A DNA stretch of 64,000 bases from Achromobacter seleniivolatilans (GCF_030864005.1 NZ_CP132976.1:496001-560000), one strand, 5' to 3'; positions 24,566 to 36,425 are shown, counted from the first letter of the stretch. Numbers and translations are program-made. The notes: generated from the sequence alone by a model not told the origin.

Positions 24566-26010
24566 TTAACCCTTGCGGTCCGGCTCGGCGGACGTCCACG
24601 CAGGCGTGTATTTGCTTAACTGTTCGGAAAGCTCCGGTTCCCATTCATGGGCGGGTAGCGTGCGCAAGGTGTGGGCCACGTTGCGGTAAAGGTTTTCGGC
24701 AAGCCATGACAGGCCGCGCGACGCCAGCAGGTCCGCAGCAATGACCGATGCGTGGCCCTGCCGGCGGGGTGACGCCGAGCTACCCTGCAAATCCTGCAAA
24801 CGGCGCAGCACCACTTCGACCCCTTCGCTGTCCAGCTGCGCTACCAGTTCTTCGCGCAGCAATCCGAATTCATGAAGCGCGCCGCCTTGGCCGTCTGGCG
24901 TATCGGCGCCACTTAGCCATGTCAGGGTTTCCGGGTCGATAAATGCGCGGCCATCGCTGAACTTCAGATCCACCAAAGCGGGAATTCGACGCACAAACCG
25001 TTCGGTGGACAGGCGGATCGCCGCGGCGGCGTCTTTCATTTCCAGCCGCGAGGCGATGCCGGCAGCCAAAAAACTGCCCCGTATCCAATAGGGCGACGCC
25101 ACCACGCTTTTCTCGACCCGCTGCAACAGTGCCGGGTTGACGGCATTGCCGGTCAAGGCTTCGCCATACCCATCGGCAATATCGGCAGGCACGGCCATCA
25201 GTTCGGTACGTTCGCCCTTGCGGGCGGGTGGCGCAGCATGCAAATGCGCCCACATCGCAAAGCGGCGTAATTGATAACCCGTTGGGTCGTAGGCGTCTTG
25301 TTGATTGATGAAGTCGGCAACGCTCAACAGCGACCGCCGGTTCTCGCGGTCGTCGCCCGGTTTCAGACTGGCGCTTGGGCTGCTGAAGAATTCATCGCTG
25401 ATGGCTTGTCCGCCGCTCTGGCCGGCGCTGCGCGCGGGCGCGGCCGGTTCCGGGTAGCGTGCCTGCTCCGACACGCGCGCCAACAGGGATTCCAGCCGGG
25501 TCAGTTGCGCTTGATCCAACTGGGCCGCAGGTGCGCTGGCTTGCAGCCGGTCTAGCGCTTGTTGCGCTTCTGCATGATGCGTTTTGCTGAAATCAGCAAT
25601 AGGCAGATCGTTCAGGGTGTCGCGCAAGCGATCCGCCAGCAACGCTACCAGCCTACGTTTGGCTATGTACCCAGTCGGGCCGGGCTTGGGGTGACCGGTT
25701 TCCCAATAGTGTTCGACCATGCCGGCCAGTACACCTGCCGCTTCGGCCCAGCAGCGCCACGACCGCGCCTTCAGCCGGGCAGATATCAGATGACCTGCAA
25801 TGCGGAAATGTTTGCACTGCGACGCTAAATACTGACGGGACGCTTCGTCAACGTAGTTCCAGTCCAGCCGCAGTTCTTGTAAACCGCCCAGCTTGATCAT
25901 CTCGTGATCGATGGACTGGAAGGTCTCGTCCTCTGCCTCGAAATGACCAGCAGGCTGGCGAGGGTCAAACGGTGCAAGCAAGGCTACACAGTCAAACGGC
26001 GCGAAATCAG

Positions 26011-26014
<4 letters not shown>
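24566..26014 (-). CDS. tssA: Type VI secretion baseplate/sheath-cap protein TssA
   Basis: The protein of about 482 residues carries the ImpA-type N-terminal domain of TssA (PFDPRQPAGHFEAEDETFQS, then WRCWAEAAGVLAGMVEHYWE). A C-terminal helical region follows (about 220-480), the VasJ-like branch. TssA helps prime and cap sheath assembly. A TTG at 26023 and CTG at 26017 are in frame, but GTG 26014 forms a GTGA overlap with the vasI stop and has a GGGAGG site 10 bases before it, so it was chosen. It is followed by tssM. Confidence 0.9.
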
Positions 26015-26771
<757 letters not shown>

Positions 26772-26775
<4 letters not shown>

Positions 26776-28340
26776 AAAGTTTGGTCCTCCCGGTCCAGAT
26801 TCCAGGCCTGGCATCGGCGTGCCAGCGTGCGCTTAGGGATGCCCAGACTTTGCGCGGCGCGACTGCGCGAGCCATCAAGCTGTCGCAGGCGGGTTTTGAT
26901 AACCAGGCTCTGAAATGTGTCCAGCGCCTGGGGCAGATTGTTGGTATGCAGCAGACCGTGCAGCTCGGCGCTGCCTCCCCCTACAGACTGTCGCGTATCC
27001 CGGTCTGCCCGAGACAGGTCTAACGTTGCCGCACTGATGGACCGGCCGGGCGGCGTTCTTTCAGCGGCGACCAGCACCAGGCTGCGCAACTCCCGCACAT
27101 TTCCCGGCAACAACAGCGCTTCAAGCAGGGCCAACGCATCCGGCGCGATGCCGGCGACGTGGGTCTGCTTTTCGCGGTTGTGTTGCAGCAAGACATGATG
27201 CGCAAGCGCCGGTATGTCGTCGGGGCGCTCGCGTAGCGGCGGCAGCGACAACGACAATTGGCGGATTCGAAAGTACAAGTCTTCTCGGAAGCGTCCGTTA
27301 CGAATCAACTGAGCCAAGGGTTGATGGGTCGCGCACATCAATCGGAAATCCGAGCTTTCTTCACGGGACGCGCCAAGCGGGCGGTACTTCTTTTCGTTCA
27401 GCAGCCGCAGTAGCGTTCCTTGCAGCGACAAGGGCATATCGCCGATCTCATCCAGAAATAGCGTGCCTCCGTCGGCCTCCGCCACCAAGCCCGCACGGGC
27501 TTGCAGCGCGCCTGTGTAGGCCCCGCGGACGTTTCCGAATAGCTCGGCCTCAATCAGATCTTGAGGAATGGCCGCGCAATTTACCGGGACGAACTTTCCT
27601 TTGCGTGGCGATGCCTGATGTATCAACCAAGCGGCGTGATCCTTGCCGGTTCCGGTTTCCCCGGTCAGCAAAACGGCCAGCGTGGAATCCGCAAAGCGCA
27701 ACATGTCTTTGCGCACCTGTTTGGCCGTTGCGCTGACGCCGATGAATTCTGCGGCCAGCAAACGTGCAGCGCGCGTCCGGCTCTTTTCGCCCGCGTCCAA
27801 CGATTGCAGGCTGCGCTGATAGCGCGCGTCGTCGGCGGCGCTGGTCTGTGCGTGCAAGCGTGCAAACAAGGCTTCATGCGTTTGAGTCAGGGTTGCCCAG
27901 AGCGGGTCGCGTTGCCAGTCCGACAGGCTGCTCGCCGATCCTGAAAGCGCCAGCACTGCGCGCGGTTGATGACGCGTATCCCGCAAAGGAATGACCAACA
28001 GCGCTTGCCGCGCACCTATTTTTTCGCGTAGCCGTTCAAATGCCTGACCCACTCCAACCAGCCCCGACAGGCGTTCAATCAGACACGGCTGACCGCTGAC
28101 AAGCGCGTACACCAGCGGGTCATCCAACGCATCCATCCTGATTTCCGGCAACTCACCGGACGGCAATCCTGCCGCCGCCAAAGGCAGCAGCGCATCGCCC
28201 GCTGCGTCCATGCCGTAGAGGCAGGCGTGAAGCAGCCCGGGCGCGCGTATGCAAGCCCCCAAAAAAGCGTTGGCCAGCGCATCCAGACGGGCAGCCGTGG
28301 CCATGTCCCGAGCGATCTCCGCGATGGCTTGCGGGCCCAT
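26772..28340 (-). CDS. vasH: Sigma-54-dependent activator VasH
   Basis: The 522-residue protein has an N-terminal GAF-like sensory region (about 10-170), a central AAA+ activator domain (Walker A GETGTGKD, sigma-54 contact loop GAYTGA, Walker B GGTLFLDEIGDMP) and a C-terminal Fis-type HTH (RAAQSLGIPKRTLARRCQAW). The usual GAFTGA has Tyr for Phe, which other activators tolerate. VasH proteins activate secretion genes, often hcp operons, with RpoN. The ATG at 28340 was chosen because it lies 8 bases after the clpV stop with a GAGG site; the longer frame would overlap clpV. Confidence 0.9.
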
Positions 28341-28348
28341 AGGCTGCC

Positions 28349-30937
28349 TCAGTCCAGATGTGCGGAAAATGCGCCATCCGCCCATTCCAGGCGTGCGCTT
28401 GCGAAGGGATGGCTGGCGGCCAGCCGTTGCAGCACCGCCAATGACAACGGCGGCAATAGTTCGCCGTCTATGCAGGCGTCCAGTAAACGGGCGCCGTTCT
28501 CGTGCCGGGTGCAGCGCTGGCGCAGCTCCGCGTGCGCGCTGTCGTCAATGGACAGCACAGCGTCGTACCGCGTCGAAAACTGGGTGCGTAGACGTTCCAG
28601 ACGGCTGTGGACGATCTGGCCAAGCACCTCTTCGGTCAGGTAGCGATACGGAATCAGCTGCATGCGGGCAAGCAGCGCGGGCTTGAAGAACGTAGCCAGG
28701 CGCGCACGCAGCGCATCCTCGGGCAAGTCGGCCAAGGTGTCGCCCTGCTGGTCGAAGCCCAAATTGGATGTCAGGAAAAAAAGAATGTTCTTGCAATCAA
28801 TGTGCCGTCCCTCGCCGTCGGCGAGTTCGCCCTTATCGAAGGCCTGATAGAAGAGGCTGAGTACTTCGGGATGGGCCTTTTCCACTTCGTCCAGCAGCAC
28901 GACTGAATACGGTTGCCGCCGTATCGCCTCGGTCAGTACGCCGCCTTCGCCGTACCCCACGTATCCGGGGGGCGAACCCAGCAAGCGCGACACGGTATGC
29001 CGCTCTTGGAATTCGGACATATTGATGGTGGTCAGGAACTGCCTGCCTCCGAATAGCGCATCGGCCAATGCGAGGGCCGTTTCTGTTTTGCCGACGCCGC
29101 TCGGGCCCACCAGTAAAAAGGCGCCCAAGGGCGTGCCGGGCCGTCGCAGGTCTGCCATTGCGGTGAGCAGATGCTTGTGCATGCGCTCAATGGCGACGTC
29201 TTGCCCCTTGACGCGCTCTTGCAATAGCGCGGGCAGCTGCGTCAAGCGGTCCACCTGACCGCGATTGATGGTTGTAGCGGGAATGCCGGTCCAGTCAGCG
29301 ATAACTTGAGCAATCTGTTCGTGGCCAACGTCGACGTGCAACAAAGCGCCTTCGCGCTGGAGTTCAGACAGTTCCGTCATTTTGGCGGCGAGGCGGGCAG
29401 AGGCATGGGCGTCCTCAACCGCAACGCCGTCGTATTCATGCTGTTCAGCGCGCAGGCTGATAATGTCATCGACCAGCGCTTTCTGCCGCTCCCAAGCCTG
29501 CTGCAACTGTGCAATGCGGTGATTGACTGCGGTATCGGCGCTTTCCAGTTCTGCCATTCTGCGAGTGGCGGCGCTGCGTCCTGCCCGGGCGTCGCGCCGC
29601 AATTGGGTCAGTTCGGCAGTGATCTGTATCTGCTCGTGTTCCAGCGCCGAGAGCCGGCGCGGCGGCTCGGCCAGCGCCGTAGCCACGCGGGCGCTCGCGG
29701 TATCCAGTACGTCGATTGCCTTGTCGGGCAACTGCCGTCCCGACAGATAGCGGGCGGACAAAACCACGGAGGCTTGCAGCGCGTCGTCACCGATGTAGAC
29801 CCGGTGCGCCTGCTCATAGACGCTGCGCAAGCCGCGCAGAATGTGTACGGCTTGCTCTTGCGTGGGTTCGTCCAGTTTGACCAACTGGAAACGGCGGGCC
29901 AGCGCAGGATCTTTTTCGAAATACTTTTTGTATTCCGACCAAGTAGTGGCAGCAATAGTGCGCAGTTCGCCCCGCGCAAGGGCGGGTTTCAACAAGTTGG
30001 CGGCGTCGCTGCCGCCGGCAGCATTGCCCGCGCCTATCAGGGTGTGCGCTTCATCGATAAACAGAATGATGCGTTGAGCGGATGCCTTGACCTCATCGAT
30101 GACGCCCTTCAAGCGCTTTTCGAATTCGCCCTTGACCGATGCGCCTGCCTGTAGTGCGCCCAGGTCCAATCCCCATAGCTCAACCAGGCGCAAAGGTTCC
30201 GGCACTCGCTGTTCAACGATGCGTAGGGCCAAGCCTTCAACGACGGCGCTCTTACCCACGCCCGCGTCACCCACCACAATGGGATTGTTCTTGCGGCGCC
30301 GGGACAGGATGTCGATCATTAAATCGATTTCTGCGTCGCGGCACAGCACCGGATCAATCTTTCCATCGCGCGCCTGCGCGGTGAAGTCGTGGCCATATTT
30401 TGACAATGCCGACTCTGCGCCCGCTATTGGCTGCGCGCTGGTATCGGGCGCTGCGCCGGGCGATTCCGAAGACGTCGAAAGCAGGGCTTGGAACTCTTTG
30501 CGCAATGCCTCGCGGTTGATGCGCTCGAACACGGTAATGGCCTGCAAGGGCAGGTAGCGCGCAGGCGTCAGCAAGGCAGCCAGAAGCAGGCTGCCGCCAC
30601 GGATACGCGGCTGATCCAGTTCCAGCGAGCCAAGCAGCCATGCTTCTTGCAACCACTCAATCAGCAATGGCGAGAAGGTGGGGTATTGGCCCGAATTGTC
30701 ATCGGCGTATGGGTTGGCGCTGGCCAATGCTTGACGCACGGTATCGATATCCAAATCGGCTTGCTTGAAGACAATCCGGATATCCGACAACGGTTGGTCC
30801 ACCAGTTTGAACAGCACATGCGCCACCGTAATCTCGGCGCTGCGTTGACTGATGCAAAGGCTGGCGGCTTCTTCCAATGCCTGACGGCAGATGGGGTTCA
30901 AGCGATCGATCAGGGCGGAGATTTCAATTCTGATCAT
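28349..30937 (-). CDS. clpV: Type VI secretion sheath disassembly ATPase ClpV (TssH)
   Basis: The start at 30937 gives [20 protein letters not shown], the typical ClpV beginning, and 862 residues. It has an N-domain that recognises contracted TssB/TssC, AAA1 (Walker [10 protein letters not shown], arginine-rich [20 protein letters not shown]), a coiled-coil middle region ([20 protein letters not shown]) and AAA2 (GPSGVGKTE, pore loop GYVGYGEGG). It recycles the contracted sheath in the cytoplasm. The frame is open much further upstream, but that part is antisense to tssB and was discarded. It is first in the minus-strand operon. Confidence 0.95.
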   Translation of the reverse strand: MIRIEISALIDRLNPICRQALEEAASLCISQRSAEITVAHVLFKLVDQPLSDIRIVFKQADLDIDTVRQALASANPYADDNSGQYPTFSPLLIEWLQEAWLLGSLELDQPRIRGGSLLLAALLTPARYLPLQAITVFERINREALRKEFQALLSTSSESPGAAPDTSAQPIAGAESALSKYGHDFTAQARDGKIDPVLCRDAEIDLMIDILSRRRKNNPIVVGDAGVGKSAVVEGLALRIVEQRVPEPLRLVELWGLDLGALQAGASVKGEFEKRLKGVIDEVKASAQRIILFIDEAHTLIGAGNAAGGSDAANLLKPALARGELRTIAATTWSEYKKYFEKDPALARRFQLVKLDEPTQEQAVHILRGLRSVYEQAHRVYIGDDALQASVVLSARYLSGRQLPDKAIDVLDTASARVATALAEPPRRLSALEHEQIQITAELTQLRRDARAGRSAATRRMAELESADTAVNHRIAQLQQAWERQKALVDDIISLRAEQHEYDGVAVEDAHASARLAAKMTELSELQREGALLHVDVGHEQIAQVIADWTGIPATTINRGQVDRLTQLPALLQERVKGQDVAIERMHKHLLTAMADLRRPGTPLGAFLLVGPSGVGKTETALALADALFGGRQFLTTINMSEFQERHTVSRLLGSPPGYVGYGEGGVLTEAIRRQPYSVVLLDEVEKAHPEVLSLFYQAFDKGELADGEGRHIDCKNILFFLTSNLGFDQQGDTLADLPEDALRARLATFFKPALLARMQLIPYRYLTEEVLGQIVHSRLERLRTQFSTRYDAVLSIDDSAHAELRQRCTRHENGARLLDACIDGELLPPLSLAVLQRLAASHPFASARLEWADGAFSAHLD

Positions 30938-30996
30938 GAGGCACACAGTGTCGATGAAGCAATCCGCAACGAGACCATGTTCCGCATCTTTATTCC

Positions 30997-31090
30997 ATAG
31001 GATGACTACTAAATGAATGTCGACAGTGATGATGCTCTGACGTAATCGGCGCAATGAGATTGGCCGTTTCATCTTTAGTAGTCGTCCTAT
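30997..31090. promoter_or_regulatory. Symmetric inverted repeat between the divergent T6SS arms
   Basis: ATAGGATGACTACTAAA (30997-31013) faces TTTAGTAGTCGTCCTAT (31074-31090): 17-base arms with one mismatch, 60 bases apart, in the 237-bp clpV/tssB intergenic region. Immediately after the right arm comes a small perfect hairpin TGCCGC-ATA-GCGGCA (31091-31105). This looks like paired sites for one regulator, each facing one operon. No sigma-54 promoter with good -24/-12 spacing was seen. Confidence 0.6.
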
Positions 31091-31174
31091 TGCCGCATAG
31101 CGGCAGACCGTCCTAGCATCTGCGCACTCAGTACTGCGGTAATCCGATTTTCCACAACGCGAAAAGGAGTTTTC

Positions 31175-31684
31175 ATGGCGAAGAAAATGGTGTCCGTCGC
31201 CCCGCCCGAACGGATCAATATCAAATACGTTCCCGCAACGGGCGATCAACAGGCCGAGATCGAACTGCCCTTGAAGCTGCTGATCACAGGCGACTTCAAA
31301 GGCCACGGCGAAGAGACTGCTCTGGAAGAGCGCCCGACCGTGCGCGTCGATAAAGACAACTTCGACGATGTGATTGCGGAAGCCGGCTTGAATCTGACGA
31401 TGGAAGTCCCGTCCCGCTTGGGCGAGAAGGGGCAGGAAGAAGACACGCTGAACGTTGCGTTGAATTTCAAACGCATGAAGGACTTCACGCCCGACGCCAT
31501 TGCCCGCCAGGTGCCAGAGCTGAACAAGCTGCTGGAGCTGCGCGAAGCGCTGGTAGCGCTGAAAGGACCGCTGGGCAACGTGCCCGCGTTTCGCAAGCAA
31601 TTGCAATCGCTGCTGGCCGACGACAAGGCGCGATCAGCGCTTGCCAAGGAACTGAACCTGGTTCTGGAGCAGCCCGCCGGCTAA
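31175..31684 (+). CDS. tssB: Type VI secretion sheath small subunit TssB
   Basis: The 169-residue protein matches TssB/VipA: RINIKYVPATGDQQAEIELP, LKLLITGDFKGH, then LNVALNFKRMKDFTPDAIARQVPELNKLLELREAL. It forms the contractile sheath with TssC in the cytoplasm and is recycled by ClpV. An AAAAGGAG ribosome site lies 6 bases before the ATG. It opens the plus-strand operon, followed after about 45 bases by tssC. Confidence 0.96.
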   Translation: MAKKMVSVAPPERINIKYVPATGDQQAEIELPLKLLITGDFKGHGEETALEERPTVRVDKDNFDDVIAEAGLNLTMEVPSRLGEKGQEEDTLNVALNFKRMKDFTPDAIARQVPELNKLLELREALVALKGPLGNVPAFRKQLQSLLADDKARSALAKELNLVLEQPAG

Positions 31685-31733
31685 GTGGTCCTACTTCATC
31701 CATTACGAAAAACTCGCAATAAAGGATATGAGC

Positions 31734-33206
31734 ATGAAGGCTCAAGCTGCCGCTAAGTTGGAAGAGAAGACATCGATCGGGTTGCTGGACCAGATCATGG
31801 CCCAGACCCGGCTCGAACCGAGCCACGAGGGTTACGCGGTCGCCGAACGCGGCGTCGCGGCATTCATCTCCGAGATACTCAAGACAGAACAGCGTGAACA
31901 ACTGATCAACAAGCAATTGGTCGATCAGATGATTGCGCAGATCGACCGAAAAATGGGCTTGCAGATGGATGCCATCCTGCATCAAAAGCCTTTGCAAGAG
32001 CTGGAATCGGCTTGGCGCGGATTGAAGCTGCTGGTAGATCGAACCGACTTTCGCGAGAACATCAAGATCGAAATCCTTCACGTCACGAAGGAAGAGATGC
32101 TGGATGACTTTGAAAGCTCGGGCGACATCACGCGCAGCGGTCTGTACAAGCATGTCTACACGGCGGGATACGGGCAGTTTGGCGGTGAGCCGGTAGCCAG
32201 CATCGTCAGCAACTACACCTTTGGCCCGTCGTCGCCAGATATCAAATTGCTGAGTTATGTTGCGTCGGTCAGCGCGATGGCGCACGCGCCGTTCCTGGGT
32301 GCTGCCGGCCCCGAATTCCTGAACATTGATGGCTTTCAGGATCTGCCAAATCTGAAAGAAGTTCGGGATATCTTCGAAGGTCCGCGTTTTACGAAGTGGC
32401 GCGGCCTGCGTGAATCGGAAGACGCGCGCTACCTCGGTTTGACGATGCCGCGCTTCCTGTTGCGCCAACCGTACGACCCGCTAGAGAACCCCATCAGCAG
32501 CTTTACTTACCGCGAAACCATCGACGGTTCGCACGACAACTATTTGTGGGGAAATACGTCGTATCTGCTGGCAAGCCGCATTACCGACAGCTTTGCCAAG
32601 TACCGTTGGTGCCCGAACATCATCGGTCCTCAGTCGGGTGGCGCGGTGGACGATCTGCCCGTGCATCTGTATGAGTCTCTGGGCCAGTTGCAAGCCAAGA
32701 TTCCGACCGAAGTGCTTGTGTCGGACCGCAAGGAGTTCGAGCTGGCCGAGGAAGGATTTATTCCTCTGACGATGCGTAAAGACAGCGACAACGCCGCGTT
32801 CTTTTCGGCCAACTCGGTACAAAAGCCCAAGCTGTTTCAAAAGACGCCTGAGGGGCAAGCTGCGCAAACCAACTTCAAGCTGGGAACGCAACTGCCATAC
32901 ATGTTCATCGTCAACCGCCTGGCGCACTACATCAAGGTGTTGCAGCGCGAGCAGATCGGCAGCTGGAAGGAGCGTCAGGATTTGGAACGTGAACTGAACA
33001 CGTGGCTCAAGCAGTACATCGCGGACCAGGAAAGCCCGTCATCGGATGTGCGCAGCCGCCGCCCGCTTCGTGCTGCTCAGGTTGTGGTGCAAGACGTTGA
33101 AGGCAATCCCGGCTGGTATCAGGTGTCGCTGGCTGTGCGCCCTCACTTCAAGTACATGGGCGCCAACTTCGAACTGTCGCTTGTCGGGCGGTTGGATAAG
33201 GAATAA
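31734..33206 (+). CDS. tssC: Type VI secretion sheath large subunit TssC
   Basis: The 490-residue protein has the TssC/VipB signatures LESAWRGLKLLVDRTDFREN, IKIEILHVTKEEMLDDFESS, GLYKHVYTAGYGQFGGEPVA and RFLLRQPYDP. It packs with TssB into the sheath that drives the Hcp tube outward. Two ATGs lie in frame (31728, 31734); the AAAGGA at 31721-31726 is properly spaced only for the second, so that was used. tssE follows after 12 bases, with no hcp gene between as in many other clusters. Confidence 0.95.
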   Translation: MKAQAAAKLEEKTSIGLLDQIMAQTRLEPSHEGYAVAERGVAAFISEILKTEQREQLINKQLVDQMIAQIDRKMGLQMDAILHQKPLQELESAWRGLKLLVDRTDFRENIKIEILHVTKEEMLDDFESSGDITRSGLYKHVYTAGYGQFGGEPVASIVSNYTFGPSSPDIKLLSYVASVSAMAHAPFLGAAGPEFLNIDGFQDLPNLKEVRDIFEGPRFTKWRGLRESEDARYLGLTMPRFLLRQPYDPLENPISSFTYRETIDGSHDNYLWGNTSYLLASRITDSFAKYRWCPNIIGPQSGGAVDDLPVHLYESLGQLQAKIPTEVLVSDRKEFELAEEGFIPLTMRKDSDNAAFFSANSVQKPKLFQKTPEGQAAQTNFKLGTQLPYMFIVNRLAHYIKVLQREQIGSWKERQDLERELNTWLKQYIADQESPSSDVRSRRPLRAAQVVVQDVEGNPGWYQVSLAVRPHFKYMGANFELSLVGRLDKE

Positions 33207-33218
33207 GGAAGGTTCGGG

Positions 33219-33647
33219 ATGCCTAGGTCGCGGGGGCAGGGAAGTCTGTTTGAACGGCTGGTGCCAGACGCCTTGCCGCGGCGCACGCGCTCGCGGCAGG
33301 ATCTGGCCGCCGAGCGCATACACGCGATCAAGCGCCATCTGGAACACATCCTTAATAGCCGTCGGGGCTGCTCGATGAGTAGCCCCGGCTTAGGACTGCA
33401 AGACTTCAATGATGCGTCGATGGGTAGCGCTGATCTGCTGTTGCTGGTCAGCAAAAACATCCGGGCGTCGATCACCGCCTACGAACCTCGGGTCAAGGTG
33501 GTGGCGGTGCATTCGCGTCCCGATTCAAGCCAGCCGCTCAGTCTGAACTTCAGGCTGGAATGCCTGGTGCCTGTCTTGAACACCGAAGAACAGGTAGAGA
33601 TTGAGCTGGTCATACATCATCAGGACCGGTACACACGGGTTCTTTAA
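33219..33647 (+). CDS. tssE: Type VI secretion baseplate protein TssE
   Basis: The 142-residue protein has the gp25/lysozyme-like baseplate domain: an N-terminal SLFERLVPDALPRRTRSRQD, then LNSRRGCSMSSPGLGLQDFND, MGSADLLLLVSKNIRASITAYEPRV and the conserved strand pattern LNFRLECLVPVLNTEEQVEI. TssE is part of the TssEFGK wedge at the bottom of the sheath. It is closely packed behind tssC (12-base gap) and ends 28 bases before tssF. Confidence 0.93.
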   Translation: MPRSRGQGSLFERLVPDALPRRTRSRQDLAAERIHAIKRHLEHILNSRRGCSMSSPGLGLQDFNDASMGSADLLLLVSKNIRASITAYEPRVKVVAVHSRPDSSQPLSLNFRLECLVPVLNTEEQVEIELVIHHQDRYTRVL

Positions 33648-33675
33648 GCCGCGGGCCGGCGGAGGCAGGATAACC

Positions 33676-35442
33676 ATGCCGTTGCGAGGAAAATTCCGTG
33701 AAGAGATCGACTATCTGCGCAGGCTGGGTCGCGAGTTTGCCCGTGACAATCCTCAGCTTTCGCAATTTCTGGGCGATGACGCGGCTGATCCTGACGTAGA
33801 ACGTTTGCTTGAAGGCTTTGCCTTTCTGACGGCCAAGCTGCGCCTGAAGATCGAGGATGACCTTCCCGAGTTGACCCATTCCTTGTTGCAGCTGCTGTGG
33901 CCAAACTATCTGCGGCCCCTGCCCAGTGCAACCATCATGCGGTTTTCGCCGGTCGAACGCGCCATCACGACACGTCAGGTCATCCCCAGGGGCACGCGAG
34001 TGCTGTCGCGGCCGGTGGATGGCACGCGCTGCGAATTCCGAACCTGCACCGACGTGGTGATGTATCCGTTGAGCATTCTTGATGTCAGCGACGCCCACAC
34101 GCGCGAGAAGTCGATTATGCGTGTGGATCTGGAGCCGCTGGCGGGCAACGCCATCGACACCTTTGATTGCGACAAGCTGGATTTTCATCTGAGCGGCGAC
34201 GACACGACGGCGCTGACCTTGTACCTTTGGCTGTCGCGGTATCTTAGCGAAATTCGCCTTGAAGCCGGAGGCCAGACGCGCAGGATTTCTGCGCGGCAGG
34301 TATTGTTTCCCGGGTTTTCGCCCGATGACGCGCTGCTGCCTTATCCGAAGAACGTGTTCGACGGATACCGGATTTTGCAGGAATATTTTATGTTCCCGCG
34401 GCGCTATCAATTCTTCAGCTTGGATGGCCTGCGTTCGCTCTGGCCCGAGGGCACGACGCAGCGCGTCCGCCTTGAGTTTCACTTCAATCGCCCGATGCCT
34501 GCGGATATCCGGCTACGCAATACCGACTTGGCGTTGTATTGCACGCCAGCTGTCAATTTGTTTGAACTGGACGCAGAGCCGATCAATCTGAATGGCAGGG
34601 CGGTGGATCAGCGGTTGATGCCAGGAGGGCACAACCCCGATGCCCACGAAATATTCAGTGTTGACGAGGTATCCGGGTGGCAGCGTACGGACGACGGGAA
34701 GCGGGGCAAGTTTCTGCGGACCTTTCAGCCCTTTGAATCCTTGCAGCACGAGATCGAGCGCGCGCAAGGGCGAACGGCGCTTTATTACCGGACCCGGATC
34801 GAAAACTCGATGTCGGGCGACGGTGTGGTTCACCGTGTTGCGTTCATTCGCGGCGATGAAACTGATTACATCGATGAAGACGAGACCGTCTCGTTGGCGT
34901 TGACTTGCACCAATCGCGATTTGCCAGTGGCGCTGGGCGCCGGCGATATCTGCATGCAAACGCAGACCACGCCCACCTTTGCCACCTACAGCAACATCAC
35001 GCGTCCGACGACGCCGTACCGGCCCGTGCTGGACGGTGAACTGCAATGGACACTGATTTCAAACCTGTCTTTGAACTATCTGTCTTTGCTGTCAACAGAG
35101 CCTTTGAAAGCGGTGTTGCGCGCGTATGACTTTGCCGCGTTGCACGATATTCAACACGCGCGCGCCGGCAGCAAGCGGCTGGATGGAATCGGCGAAGCCG
35201 TCACCACGCCAGCTGACCTATTGATGAAAGGGCTGCCTATTCGCGGCCTGAAAACACATTTGAAGCTGGACCCCGACGGTTTTCTTTGCGAAGGGGACCT
35301 GTATCTGTTCGGAACCGTGCTTAGCCACTTTTTCGCGCTGTACGCCAGCATCAACTCCTTTCACTTGCTGGAAGTGACCAACTCCGGCAATAACGAGCTT
35401 TACGAATGGCCATTGCAGACGGGCAAGCAACCGCTGATCTAG
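33676..35442 (+). CDS. tssF: Type VI secretion baseplate protein TssF
   Basis: The 588-residue protein begins MPLRGKFREEIDYLRRLGRE, the standard TssF/VasA start. It continues with EFARDNPQLSQFLGDDAADPDVERLLEGFAFLTAKLR and LPELTHSLLQLLWPNYLRPL. It forms the baseplate wedge with TssG and TssE. The frame is open back to 33601, but that region overlaps tssE out of frame, so the ATG at 33676 was chosen. tssG begins 37 bases before its stop. Confidence 0.95.
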   Translation: MPLRGKFREEIDYLRRLGREFARDNPQLSQFLGDDAADPDVERLLEGFAFLTAKLRLKIEDDLPELTHSLLQLLWPNYLRPLPSATIMRFSPVERAITTRQVIPRGTRVLSRPVDGTRCEFRTCTDVVMYPLSILDVSDAHTREKSIMRVDLEPLAGNAIDTFDCDKLDFHLSGDDTTALTLYLWLSRYLSEIRLEAGGQTRRISARQVLFPGFSPDDALLPYPKNVFDGYRILQEYFMFPRRYQFFSLDGLRSLWPEGTTQRVRLEFHFNRPMPADIRLRNTDLALYCTPAVNLFELDAEPINLNGRAVDQRLMPGGHNPDAHEIFSVDEVSGWQRTDDGKRGKFLRTFQPFESLQHEIERAQGRTALYYRTRIENSMSGDGVVHRVAFIRGDETDYIDEDETVSLALTCTNRDLPVALGAGDICMQTQTTPTFATYSNITRPTTPYRPVLDGELQWTLISNLSLNYLSLLSTEPLKAVLRAYDFAALHDIQHARAGSKRLDGIGEAVTTPADLLMKGLPIRGLKTHLKLDPDGFLCEGDLYLFGTVLSHFFALYASINSFHLLEVTNSGNNELYEWPLQTGKQPLI

Positions 35443-36425
35443 TCGATCTCTTGCTGGCCGATGCGAAGAACTACGATTTCTTCCGACTGCTTGAGCAGTT
35501 GCATGGCCTGCACGATGACGATCTTGAGGACCGGGACAGCCACGATCCCGAGCGTCAGCGCGTGCGTATGAGCAGCTACGCCGGATTAGGGTTTCCGGCG
35601 TCGGACGTTGCGTTGGCGGAGCGCATGCCTGCCAAGGCCAATAGTGATTACCACGTGCAAGCCACGTTTTTTGGCATGCACGGCCCGGACTCGCCGCTGC
35701 CGGGTTACTACCTGGATGGTCTGGCCTACGAGTACGGGCAAGGCATTGGTATTCGTCCGGCCTTTCTGGATTTCTTCAACCACCGTCTCTTGACGTTGCT
35801 GCATCAGGCCTGGCGCAAGTATCGCTATTACGTTCGCTTCCGTCACGATGCGCGTGATCGGTTTTCGCGCTATGTATTTTCGATGGTCGGACTGGGTGAC
35901 GTGGAGTTGCGTGGCGTCACGCCTATTGCCTGGAGCAGGCTCCTGAGTTTTGCGGGTGTGATCGCCAGCCGCAGCCGCTCGCCACAAGTGGTGGCGGGCA
36001 TTGTGGCCCACTGCTTTGACTTGAAGCAGGTCAGCGTCCGGGAATTCGAACCTCGGTACATGCATGTTGCCGATAGCCAGCGGCTGAGTTTGGGCAGGCG
36101 CAACGGCGTGCTGGGTGACAGCTTTGTCGTGGGCGGACGGGTGCGCACGCGTAATAGCAAGTTCTCCATCGTGATTTCCGACCTTGATCAATCGCGGTTT
36201 CGGGAGTTTTTGCCCAGCGGCGAGAACTACGAGCGGCTGCGCAAACTGATCGACTTTTTGTTGCGCGACCCAGCTGCCTACGATCTGGAGCTGGGTCTGC
36301 GCCACGACCAGGTTCCGCCCTTCAACCTGGGACGAGATTCTGGCGCTCACTTGGGCTGGACCAGCTTTGTCCAGCACACGGTGGTGCGCCGGCCATCCAC
36401 TGTTCGCATAAAGGCCCGCCTATGA
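35406..36425 (+). CDS. tssG: Type VI secretion baseplate protein TssG
   Basis: The 339-residue protein has TssG/VasB features: NYDFFRLLEQLHGL near the start, RVRMSSYAGLGFPASDVALAE, VQATFFGMHGPDSPLPGYYL and the conserved FFNHRLLTLLHQAWRKYRY. It pairs with TssF in the baseplate. It starts within the end of tssF (37-base overlap), consistent with translational coupling, and its stop overlaps the tagH ATG (ATGA). Confidence 0.94.
   Translation: MAIADGQATADLVDLLLADAKNYDFFRLLEQLHGLHDDDLEDRDSHDPERQRVRMSSYAGLGFPASDVALAERMPAKANSDYHVQATFFGMHGPDSPLPGYYLDGLAYEYGQGIGIRPAFLDFFNHRLLTLLHQAWRKYRYYVRFRHDARDRFSRYVFSMVGLGDVELRGVTPIAWSRLLSFAGVIASRSRSPQVVAGIVAHCFDLKQVSVREFEPRYMHVADSQRLSLGRRNGVLGDSFVVGGRVRTRNSKFSIVISDLDQSRFREFLPSGENYERLRKLIDFLLRDPAAYDLELGLRHDQVPPFNLGRDSGAHLGWTSFVQHTVVRRPSTVRIKARL

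Noticed and set aside
30938..31174. Sigma-54 promoter in the clpV-tssB gap
   Set aside because: No GG-N10-GC element with convincing flanks was found on either strand, despite the adjacent VasH gene.
30938..31606. N-terminal extension of clpV
   Set aside because: It runs antisense across tssB and the intergenic repeat; the family-typical start [15 protein letters not shown] is at 30937.
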